This document shows, in pieces, positions 1 through 5,744 of a DNA stretch of 8,149 bases; position 1 is the stretch's first letter; each line of letters starts with the position of its first letter. This DNA is from Fidelibacterota bacterium (lineage in GTDB: Bacteria > Fidelibacterota > Marinisomatia > Marinisomatales > TCS55): positions 22,764-30,912 of the forward strand of contig NZXC01000045.1 in assembly GCA_002701785.1 (NCBI GenBank). The letters run 5' to 3'. The position numbers and the translations under genes are program-made. Below the pieces are notes generated by a model. That model did not search any database, was not told the DNA's origin, and was given only the letters and a program-made list of their open reading frames with translations.

Positions 1-224
1 CCAACGGATATAACAGATTTGGCCTCCTTAAAATAATTAAATATATTTCCTCGTTCATCTTTCCTTTTCTCCATCCAAGACATTGATCCATGATGCTTAT
101 TTTTTAACCAATCTACTAATTGAACCTTTTCCTCATTTGTAGATACCGCTTGTGTTATTCCTATTTTCTCGAAGCCTATATCTTTTGCTTTATCTTTAAT
201 ATGCTGTGTTAAAGAATATGACAT
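1..224 (-). CDS. queG: Epoxyqueuosine reductase QueG, N-terminal fragment (3' end beyond the left edge)
   Basis: Translating the minus strand from the ATG at 224-222 gives 74 complete codons plus two bases, open to the window edge. The protein begins MSYSLTQHIKDKAKDIGF and continues with a KIGIT segment (20-24), a DWLKNKHHGSMSWMEKR block (38-54) and an AKSVISV strand (68-74). This order (short helix, GF..IGI, WL...HG.M.WM.R, then AKSVISVG) is the start of the QueG family. In known members this N-terminal domain precedes the cobalamin-binding and 4Fe-4S ferredoxin-like parts, and the cytoplasmic enzyme reduces epoxyqueuosine to queuosine in tRNA, the last step of queuosine synthesis. The catalytic and iron-sulfur parts lie outside the window, so intactness cannot be judged. 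The start lies 27 bp after the stop of the Nudix gene, with no Shine-Dalgarno sequence and no terminator between them, so co-transcription is likely. The identification rests on motif recall from the N-terminus only. Confidence 0.82.
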   Translation of the reverse strand, partial: MSYSLTQHIKDKAKDIGFEKIGITQAVSTNEEKVQLVDWLKNKHHGSMSWMEKRKDERGNIFNYFKEAKSVISV

Positions 225-251
225 GAGAGAATGTATAAAAGAATTAAATGA

Positions 252-788
252 TTACGAAAGAAGGCGTTCTACCCAAAGAATACCAATAATAGTTTTTACA
301 TCTGTAATTTTACCATTCCAAACCATGCGAACAGCATCTTCAATAGATGTAGGCATCAATTCAACAAATTCATCATGATCAGTTCTCTTTTGACTTTCTA
401 TAAGTCTTTCAGCGAGAAAAATCCACATTTCTTCATTCGCAAATCCTATTGCAGGATGAATTTTAGATACAAAAGTTAATTTCTCAGCCAAATAGCCAAT
501 TTCTTCCTCAAGCTCTCGGAGAGCACATGACTCCGGCTTTTCTCCTTCATCTAGTTTCCCAGCAGGAAGTTCAATCATTATTGATTTTACTGGATAACGA
601 TACTGTTTGATTAATGCAAGCCTTCCATCTGACATTATGGGAATAATACAAGCTGCGCCAGGATGATTAATCCATTCACGTGTTGATGTATTTCCATCGG
701 GAAGATTAACAATATCTTTTCGCACATCTAAAAAGCTACCATCATATACCTTTTTAGATGAAACAGTTGATTCTTTTAATTCAGCCAT
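252..788 (-). CDS. Nudix hydrolase, ADP-ribose pyrophosphatase type
   Basis: A 178-residue cytoplasmic protein of normal length for ADP-sugar pyrophosphatases. The Nudix box GX5EX7REUXEEXGU is complete at residues 77-99: G77, E83, R91, E92, E95, E96 and G98 are all present, so Mg-dependent pyrophosphate hydrolysis should be intact. Before it come a strand with YDGSFLDVRKD (15-25), the segment HPGAACIIPI (42-51), KQYRYPV (61-67) and ELPAGKLDEGE (73-83). After it comes HPAIGFANEE (111-120), matching the PG-containing loop that in ADP-ribose pyrophosphatases follows the box. The likely reaction is ADP-ribose to AMP plus ribose 5-phosphate; another nucleoside diphosphate sugar is possible. The start at 788 gives a natural N-terminus and lies 22 bp after the stop of the TPR gene. 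No Shine-Dalgarno sequence precedes it. Its neighbours (envelope protein upstream, queG downstream) do not suggest a shared pathway. Confidence 0.9.
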   Translation of the reverse strand: MAELKESTVSSKKVYDGSFLDVRKDIVNLPDGNTSTREWINHPGAACIIPIMSDGRLALIKQYRYPVKSIMIELPAGKLDEGEKPESCALRELEEEIGYLAEKLTFVSKIHPAIGFANEEMWIFLAERLIESQKRTDHDEFVELMPTSIEDAVRMVWNGKITDVKTIIGILWVERLLS

Positions 789-810
789 AAAGTAATGCAG
801 TTATTATCTA

Positions 811-1578
811 TTATTGAAAATCCGCTAGCAACTTCTTTGCAATTCCTATCTGCTCCCAATCTCTTACCCTATCATCTATTGAAGGTTGCAAATTTGCAAC
901 TTCTTCTAAGAGTTTAATCGCTTCAACTTTTCTCCCATCTTTATGCAATGCTTGTGCTAAATATACTTTTTGATTCGGAATTGGTTCACCAATACTTATT
1001 GATTTAGAAATATAAGAAATTGCTTTATCATTATCAGGCCAAGATAATATAAATGGAATGTATGGTGATTTATAATGAACAACTCCAAGCATAAAATAAC
1101 CACCACCATTCTCATATTCTGGGTCGAGAGATATTATCTCCTTGGAATGTTTTCTCATTAAGTCAGACACTCCCTCACGTGCAGCAGCGATTATACCATA
1201 CTCTTCCGCCCAACTTCCAAGGTTTACTAAATACCAAAATCTGAATTGAGCTGAATTTGGATATTGATCAATATATCTTTCGCCTAGCTTTTTTCCATTA
1301 TTAAAATCTGCTTTCTTATTATCAATATCCTTATGAACATATTTACCTCTGAAATAATAAGATTTCATAAGATACAATGCTGCTTCAGCTTCTATAGTTG
1401 GATTATTTAGCGCTAGTTTAAAACTACTAATTGCATTATTAATAGGAATAATTACAGCAACGCTTTTTTTACTGCCTTCTTGACGATTATTATAATGCCC
1501 TATACCTTTGTCAAGGTCACCTTGTCCGTACACAGCATAGGATATAATGAAATAAAATACTACGCAGCGGGAAAACAT
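811..1578 (-). CDS. Secreted TPR-like helical-repeat protein
   Basis: A 255-residue protein with a short signal peptide (hydrophobic stretch about 5-17, predicted cleavage between G18 and Q19). The mature part is alpha-helical with tetratricopeptide-like pairs. Helices cover about 45-80 (AISSFKLALNNP...AALYLMKSYYFRGKY), 90-105, 112-150 and 155-200 (GGGYFMLGVVHYKSP, then DNDKAISYISKSISIG), ending with a recognisable TPR unit at 203-232 (KVYLAQALHKDGRKVEAIKLLEEVANLQP). The pattern YWxxxNxGxWAxxxG..., LDPEYENGGGYFMLG, then KAISYISKSI recalls the periplasmic TatT-type TPR proteins associated with TRAP transporters, but no TRAP genes are here, so that link is weak. It probably acts as a periplasmic or envelope scaffold. 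The start lies 11 bp after the stop of the outer-membrane barrel gene, so the two are probably made together. The ATG at 1578 is chosen because it supplies the signal peptide; there is no Shine-Dalgarno sequence. Confidence 0.72.
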   Translation of the reverse strand: MFSRCVVFYFIISYAVYGQGDLDKGIGHYNNRQEGSKKSVAVIIPINNAISSFKLALNNPTIEAEAALYLMKSYYFRGKYVHKDIDNKKADFNNGKKLGERYIDQYPNSAQFRFWYLVNLGSWAEEYGIIAAAREGVSDLMRKHSKEIISLDPEYENGGGYFMLGVVHYKSPYIPFILSWPDNDKAISYISKSISIGEPIPNQKVYLAQALHKDGRKVEAIKLLEEVANLQPSIDDRVRDWEQIGIAKKLLADFQ

Positions 1579-1589
1579 ATAGGAAAGAA

Positions 1590-2372
1590 TTAAAAATATT
1601 CGATATAGGTAATTTTTAATTCTCTAGTGAAGTAATCTACTTTATCATTATCAAATAATAAATTATTAAAATCCAATTCTATGTGTAAATGATCAACAAA
1701 TGTCCATCGTAAGGCTGCATTTAGGTAGCCACCTTTATTAATAGCTAGATTTTTGCTTTGCATATTGTTTTCATTTAAAGCAGCGTTCCATTCTAATAAA
1801 ACAGATAATTCAGGATTAAACTCAAAATCCATACCAAAAAATAAATTAGGATCTTTATCTCCATCAGCTACTTCTAAAAAGTTGTAACTCATACCCATAT
1901 GCAAACCAGTATTGCCAATTGGTGTTTGCCAATTTTTACTCGATGCAGCATAAACTCCATATGCTTTTGTATCATATCTTTTTAAAGAATCTGCATCATT
2001 GTATCCACCAAAACCTTGGGTGTTAATTCCTAAAGACACTCCAGGCATTGATGTAGTCTCATCAATTAATCGATATTTAAGATTTACTTCTGGCCTCGGA
2101 TACCAACGCAAACTATCATCTCCAATGAGATTAGATGCGCCAAAAGATGAGCCAAACTGAAATCTATCCGTAATACCTACCTGTAATGCTGTAGACATTC
2201 CCCCTCCCTTTTGAACACGCATCTCCAGCGCAAAACTCCCTCTAACAAGAGTCCCAGCTGTGGGCATCGTAACAAGAGTAGTAGGAGGTGGATACGATAT
2301 ATCTTGTCCAAAAATAGAGGTCAATACTAAAGTATTCATTAGGAAAACTTTGATAGTTTGGCTTTTACTCAT
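1590..2372 (-). CDS. Outer-membrane beta-barrel protein of unnamed family
   Basis: A 260-residue exported protein. Residues 1-22 form a signal peptide (basic start, hydrophobic 9-20, predicted cleavage between G22 and Q23). After a proline/threonine-rich linker (27-41) the rest is a run of alternating amphipathic strands separated by short polar turns: SFALEMRVQKGG, TALQVGITDRFQFGSSFG (61-78), PEVNLKYRLIDE (94-105), GVSLGINTQGFGGY (111-124), GVYAASSKNW, LHMGMSYNFLEVADGDKD (157-174), LFFGMDFEFNPELSVLLEW (177-195), YLNAALRWTFVDHLHIELDF (216-235), ELKITYIEYF. It ends in phenylalanine preceded by an aromatic-rich strand, the usual BAM-recognised C-terminus. The GITDRFQFG strand resembles YjbH-like and related FCB-group barrel proteins, but I cannot name the family or function. 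It is preceded by the 68-bp gap with a possible promoter and followed 11 bp later by the TPR protein gene. No Shine-Dalgarno sequence lies near the ATG. Confidence 0.72.
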   Translation of the reverse strand: MSKSQTIKVFLMNTLVLTSIFGQDISYPPPTTLVTMPTAGTLVRGSFALEMRVQKGGGMSTALQVGITDRFQFGSSFGASNLIGDDSLRWYPRPEVNLKYRLIDETTSMPGVSLGINTQGFGGYNDADSLKRYDTKAYGVYAASSKNWQTPIGNTGLHMGMSYNFLEVADGDKDPNLFFGMDFEFNPELSVLLEWNAALNENNMQSKNLAINKGGYLNAALRWTFVDHLHIELDFNNLLFDNDKVDYFTRELKITYIEYF

Positions 2373-2440
2373 TGTATGCGGTTGGATTTATACATCCAAT
2401 TATACTGTAATTTACCTCCGAATATTTTTGTAAAGCAATA
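2373..2440 (-). promoter_or_regulatory. Possible internal promoter region before the barrel gene
   Basis: This is the longest non-coding gap in the window. Read on the minus strand it contains a perfect TATAAT at 2404-2399, 27 bases before the ATG. A good -35 hexamer at 16-18 bp is lacking; a TTTACA at 2434-2429 is 24 bp away, which is too far. An 18-bp inverted repeat begins at the end of the -10-like box. A GGAGGT at 2419-2414 is about 42 bases from the barrel gene start and cannot serve as its ribosome site. I see no hairpin followed by a T-run, so no terminator for the upstream operon. AT-rich DNA produces TATAAT by chance, and the organism's promoter consensus is unknown. Confidence 0.25.
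2382..2399. repeat. 18-bp inverted repeat upstream of the barrel gene
   Basis: The arms TTGGAT (2382-2387) and ATCCAA (2394-2399) are perfectly complementary around a six-base spacer. The repeat begins 10 bp upstream of the barrel gene ATG (minus strand) and touches the TATAAT-like box. In that position it could be an operator overlapping the transcription start, or a small RNA hairpin close to the start codon. The stem is too short and lacks a T-run, so it is not an intrinsic terminator. The repeat itself is certain; a function is not. Confidence 0.4.
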
Positions 2441-3388
2441 TTAGGGGTATATTATTTCACCAAACCGTGAAACTACCGAGTTAACTCGATCAGCAGATAT
2501 AGATAAAATTTCTTTCCCATTTGGTTCTTTAAATTTTAAAAGATTTTTATCAACACTTATAAAGTCAATATCGACTCTATTCCCATTTTTTGTAATTAAC
2601 TGATCCCAAAGTGTAACTGGGATAAATGCAGGGTTTAGATCGATCATTCTTTTTGTTCGTAATTCTTCAATAATTAACCCTGCCTCACTCAGCATATTAC
2701 CTGTCCTTGGAGGCGGTGTTTTATATAGCTCATCTGCAGGGGCATGCTTTAGAGTCTGATTGCTTATTAAATTACCGCTTTTATTATACTCCCAGATTTG
2801 TTTTACTTCAGCCATAATATCATACTGATATTTGAATCTTCGAATAATATGGTTTTCCGGTTCCTTTATCCATACCTCATTATTCACAAAACCAAGACGG
2901 TCATACGTAAACGAAATAGATCCGTAAAACTGATTATCAACAGTATAAAATTCTATTTTTTCCAATTGATTCGTAGAAGACATTTGAAATTGAGATCGTT
3001 GACTATCATATGACATTTTTGTGTTTTCATCATATAAATATTTTCTGAATTCTAACCCCCATGGCTCGTTGCCGCCATAGGTAATTATCTTATCTGGCTT
3101 GTTTTCTTTTTTAAGTATGGCACGGCTATGGAGCCTTCCTTCATTATCATACGAAAATATTTCTCTCTTTGTAGCCTGTCCATATTGATTCATCCATTCC
3201 TTTATTATTGCCTGCTTCTTTTCATTGTAGGATACTTGTATATGATCTTCTCCTCTTCGATCAGTAGCAAGCATAGCTTTATCGCCAAGAAAATCGCGAT
3301 CATTCTCATAATATTTAATAAATGCAATTTTCTCTTGAGAATACAAGAATCCAATTACCAAAATAATACAACAAAATAAACGCATCAT
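2441..3388 (-). CDS. Secreted protein with YD-like repeats and a possible Sm-like C-terminal domain
   Basis: A 315-residue exported protein of no family I can name. Residues 1-17 form a signal peptide (MMRLFCCIILVIGFLYS, predicted cleavage before Q18); C6 and C7 lie inside the hydrophobic stretch and do not form a good lipobox. Residues about 50-215 contain spaced beta-hairpin units of the kind seen in YD/RHS-like or MORN-like text: EIFSYDNEGRLHSRAIL (76-92), SISFTYDRLGFVNNEVWIK (157-175), FKYQYD (185-190), IWEYNKSGNLISNQTL (198-213). A proline-rich linker (TPPPRTG, 224-230) leads to a separate C-terminal piece. There NGNRVDIDF..VD.N.LKFKEPNGKEILSI..DRVNSV (268-305) has the rhythm of a small Sm-like beta-barrel. 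The ATG overlaps the TGA of the preceding lipoprotein gene as ATGA; a second ATG follows immediately. Coupling to the receptor operon suggests a periplasmic or surface accessory role. The reading frame stays open for 23 codons after its TAA. Confidence 0.7.
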   Translation of the reverse strand: MMRLFCCIILVIGFLYSQEKIAFIKYYENDRDFLGDKAMLATDRRGEDHIQVSYNEKKQAIIKEWMNQYGQATKREIFSYDNEGRLHSRAILKKENKPDKIITYGGNEPWGLEFRKYLYDENTKMSYDSQRSQFQMSSTNQLEKIEFYTVDNQFYGSISFTYDRLGFVNNEVWIKEPENHIIRRFKYQYDIMAEVKQIWEYNKSGNLISNQTLKHAPADELYKTPPPRTGNMLSEAGLIIEELRTKRMIDLNPAFIPVTLWDQLITKNGNRVDIDFISVDKNLLKFKEPNGKEILSISADRVNSVVSRFGEIIYP

Positions 3389-4737
3389 TGTATCGGTTGT
3401 AAATCCTCATCAAGTTGATTTGATAAACGATAGCGCAACACTCGACTTGATGGGGTATCACATATGTATATTACACCCCGTTTATCCACAGTAATAGCCT
3501 GGGGCATAGTAATAAACCCTTTCAATTCTTTTACAATAAATGTATCAATTTCTACCAGTTGAGAACCATGCTCTACATACATGGTTGTATCAATCGTTAT
3601 CTCGTCTACTCCTGCTTTTCTAAAGAATTTCCCATTATAATCAAATACTTGAATTTCCTGATCTTCCGTATTTGCCACATATATATTCTGGTTTAAATCC
3701 ACTGCAACATCTGCAGGTGATGTAAATCGAAATAGATCCATAATTTCATTTGTCCCTTCTTGAAATGCAGACTGATACACTGTATATGCACCAGTCACAA
3801 CTGGCTTTACTTTATGAATGGAAAAGAATTCGCCACCCTGAGAATAATATAAATTACCAGCGTAATCAATATCGATTCCTAGGGGGGCATTTACAGTACC
3901 TGCTCCAGTACCTTCCGAAACCACCGTCTGTTCAAACGTGCCTGAATGCACCCAAATTTTTTCGCCATTTACTAACTTAATATATTGAGATCTCTCCATA
4001 AGAATTTTGATAATACGGTTATGATAATGATCTTGGGCAAACATGAAATTATCATTATCAAGAGTTGTAGATATGCCTGAAAAAAGATTTTTCTCGCTTT
4101 CATAGTACAAATCAGCAAAAAGATTCCTACTCCAAGATCCTTCAAAAAATACATGTGGAAGCAAAATAGAATCTATAATGCTTTGATTGTTTGACCATTC
4201 CACTTCAATCATGATATAATCAGGATGATTGATTAATTCAAACCATTGAATAGAATTATTACTTCTCCGTATTGTGTCCCCTGTTGATGGATTAAGAAAA
4301 GTTGCAAAACTGGCATAGGATTCAATTCCTATTTTATTCCAATATTGATTCCATCGATATATACGATTGCTACCATCAATAAAGAAAACATTCATCTTTT
4401 GATCAATATCAATATCAATAGGATATATAATTGTATCCGCGATATCATTCATATTCATTAATGAACTATACCCATTAAGCATATTCCCACTTTGGTCTAA
4501 CACAAAAATAGATTTTGCTGCTGAATCAGCCACAAAAACATGACCATCCGGGGCAATGGAAATTTCAATTGGTGTAATAAATCCATATGTATCATCCCAA
4601 ATGGGATTAACCAATAAATAGGTTGTGTCCCCAGCAACAAATTCTGTATTTACATTGATATCTGATGGTAAAGGCATTTTTTCAAGACATCCCCAAATAA
4701 AAAATGAAATAATAATATATAAAGTTGCTCGTCTCAT
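3385..4737 (-). CDS. Lipoprotein with six NHL-like repeats (probable six-bladed beta-propeller)
   Basis: A 450-residue protein. The N-terminus MRRATLYIIISFFIWGC is a lipoprotein signal: basic start, hydrophobic 6-15, and G16-C17 with I at -3 (the W at -2 is unusual). The residue after the cysteine is L, not D, so an inner-membrane retention signal is absent. Six NHL-like units are visible: about 55-82 (IAPDGHVFVAD), 105-130 (DIDQKMNVFFID), 224-247 (LDNDNFMFAQD), 285-310 (IDIDYAGNLYYSQGG), 340-366 (PADVAVDLNQNIYVAN) and 411-437 (PQAITVDKRGVIYICD). Six blades would close one propeller. Blades 2 and 3 are separated by about 90 residues without a clear repeat. NHL propellers usually bind proteins or ligands; some act as lyases, but I see no catalytic signature. 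The ATG overlaps the TGA of the PorV-like gene, and the TGA overlaps the next ATG, both as ATGA. A role as a lipid-anchored partner of the upstream TonB receptor is an inference from the operon. Confidence 0.82.
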   Translation of the reverse strand: MRRATLYIIISFFIWGCLEKMPLPSDINVNTEFVAGDTTYLLVNPIWDDTYGFITPIEISIAPDGHVFVADSAAKSIFVLDQSGNMLNGYSSLMNMNDIADTIIYPIDIDIDQKMNVFFIDGSNRIYRWNQYWNKIGIESYASFATFLNPSTGDTIRRSNNSIQWFELINHPDYIMIEVEWSNNQSIIDSILLPHVFFEGSWSRNLFADLYYESEKNLFSGISTTLDNDNFMFAQDHYHNRIIKILMERSQYIKLVNGEKIWVHSGTFEQTVVSEGTGAGTVNAPLGIDIDYAGNLYYSQGGEFFSIHKVKPVVTGAYTVYQSAFQEGTNEIMDLFRFTSPADVAVDLNQNIYVANTEDQEIQVFDYNGKFFRKAGVDEITIDTTMYVEHGSQLVEIDTFIVKELKGFITMPQAITVDKRGVIYICDTPSSRVLRYRLSNQLDEDLQPIQ

Positions 4738-5744
4738 TTTAATGATAATCCCAACGTAAATCGTACTGGATCGGAAAGATGAATAAAATTTGAATACGCA
4801 TAATCAATATGCAAAACGATAGGCCCTACAGGCGCCTTTAAACCAAACCCAAATGAATAATTCTGTTCCACTTTATTAATTCTATATCCAGTGCGTACAT
4901 ACATCATTTCCATAAATGTATATTCTAAACCTGTTGCTATATTTTCTGCATTATCTACTGGATGATTTAATTGCAAGGCTAAGATCATTGATTGGCCAGG
5001 TTTATCTATTAAGTCCATTGCAGCGCCAACACGAAAAATAGTTGGTGGTGAAAATTCTTGAAATTCAGTCTCTGAAATAGATTCTTCCCCTGAATCCGGA
5101 TCTAAATAACGTTTTAAATATACTCCATCTGGTTTTGCTTGCACGCCAAAGTGAGATAATGATGCGGAAAAGCGTAAGGTTTTAAATCCTGTCCAATAAA
5201 ATGTTCCCATATCCAACATTGGAGTTTGGAGGATATGTCCCGCTAGATTTTCTTGTACATGTTTTAATGTGACACCAAAGCTAAAGCGATCTGTCATTTT
5301 TGCTCCATAGGTTAATCCAATGAACCGATCTTGAAAAGTAAAATAATTTCCTGTGCCATGAGGGAGATATTCAGTTGTTTCCATCATTGGTTCCATATGC
5401 AATATTCCTCCAGTTAAACCTATACTATGACGACCCTTTAATTGTTGTGTAAAAGCAAAGAAATCATAGTTTATATCTGCAGGCCACTGTATTCTGGATG
5501 CCGAAAAATTTGTTCCAGAAAATTGCGCAATTGTTGCAGGATTATAAAATATTGATGCTGCATCTTGCTGCAGAGCAACAACAGCTTCACCCATTCCTTC
5601 CGCTCTGGCGCTTACACCAATCTTTAAAAAGGTAAATATGGACGTACCAGCTCGTTGCCCCCCAAGAATAGGAAAAAAGTTCTGACCAATCAGGGTTTGA
5701 CTAACCAATAATAAAATGATGCTATATCTATAAAATAATTTCAT
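4734..5744 (-). CDS. PorV/PorQ-family outer-membrane beta-barrel protein
   Basis: A 336-residue exported protein with a signal peptide (hydrophobic 8-19, predicted cleavage between G20 and Q21). The first mature segment carries the family signature: RAGTSIFTFLKIGVSARAEGMG (31-52), then AVVALQQDAASIFYNPA (54-70). In the PorV/PorQ (UPF0164-like) group this is the fLkIg.gaRa.gMG.A..A...d...ifyNPA block. The remainder is amphipathic strands such as SIGLTGGILHMEP, FSFGVTLKHVQE and FRVGAAMDL, ending in RFTLGLSLK. PorV itself is an outer-membrane shuttle of the type IX secretion system, but many FCB paralogues have no proven role in it, and no other such component or substrate C-terminal domain is seen here. 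An uptake pore like FadL is an alternative. The start is fixed by a TAATG overlap with the TonB receptor stop, so coupled translation is likely. No Shine-Dalgarno sequence is present. Confidence 0.85.
   Translation of the reverse strand: MKLFYRYSIILLLVSQTLIGQNFFPILGGQRAGTSIFTFLKIGVSARAEGMGEAVVALQQDAASIFYNPATIAQFSGTNFSASRIQWPADINYDFFAFTQQLKGRHSIGLTGGILHMEPMMETTEYLPHGTGNYFTFQDRFIGLTYGAKMTDRFSFGVTLKHVQENLAGHILQTPMLDMGTFYWTGFKTLRFSASLSHFGVQAKPDGVYLKRYLDPDSGEESISETEFQEFSPPTIFRVGAAMDLIDKPGQSMILALQLNHPVDNAENIATGLEYTFMEMMYVRTGYRINKVEQNYSFGFGLKAPVGPIVLHIDYAYSNFIHLSDPVRFTLGLSLK

Noticed and set aside
811..1578. SusD-like lipoprotein partner for the TonB receptor
   Set aside because: It has helical repeats but no lipobox and no SusD motifs, and it lies four genes away from the receptor behind the 68-bp gap.
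2375..2395. Eight-codon mini-ORF (MYKSNRIQ) just before the barrel gene as a leader peptide
   Set aside because: The GGAGGT is 18 bases from its ATG, too far to serve it, and the proposed transcription start would fall inside or after it. It is better explained as part of the open continuation of the upstream frame.
2382..2399. Intrinsic terminator for the receptor operon
   Set aside because: The stem is only 6 bp with 2-3 G/C pairs and no T-run follows on the minus strand.
2798..3379. Two plus-strand open frames (2798-3013 and 3128-3379) opposite the YD-type protein gene
   Set aside because: They lie wholly antisense to a gene with a signal peptide and coupled junctions. Their translations are rich in I, F, L and S, as expected from antisense AT-rich DNA, and show no domain.
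2441..3388. RHS/YD toxin or polymorphic toxin
   Set aside because: Only a few degenerate YD-like hairpins are present, with no RHS core motif, no toxin tip and no neighbouring immunity gene.
3750..3980. Plus-strand open frame of 76 codons
   Set aside because: It is antisense to the well-supported NHL lipoprotein gene and has no recognisable motif.
3972..4154. Minus-strand open frame of 60 codons in another frame
   Set aside because: It is fully inside the lipoprotein gene, whose repeat pattern continues through this stretch, so it is a shadow.
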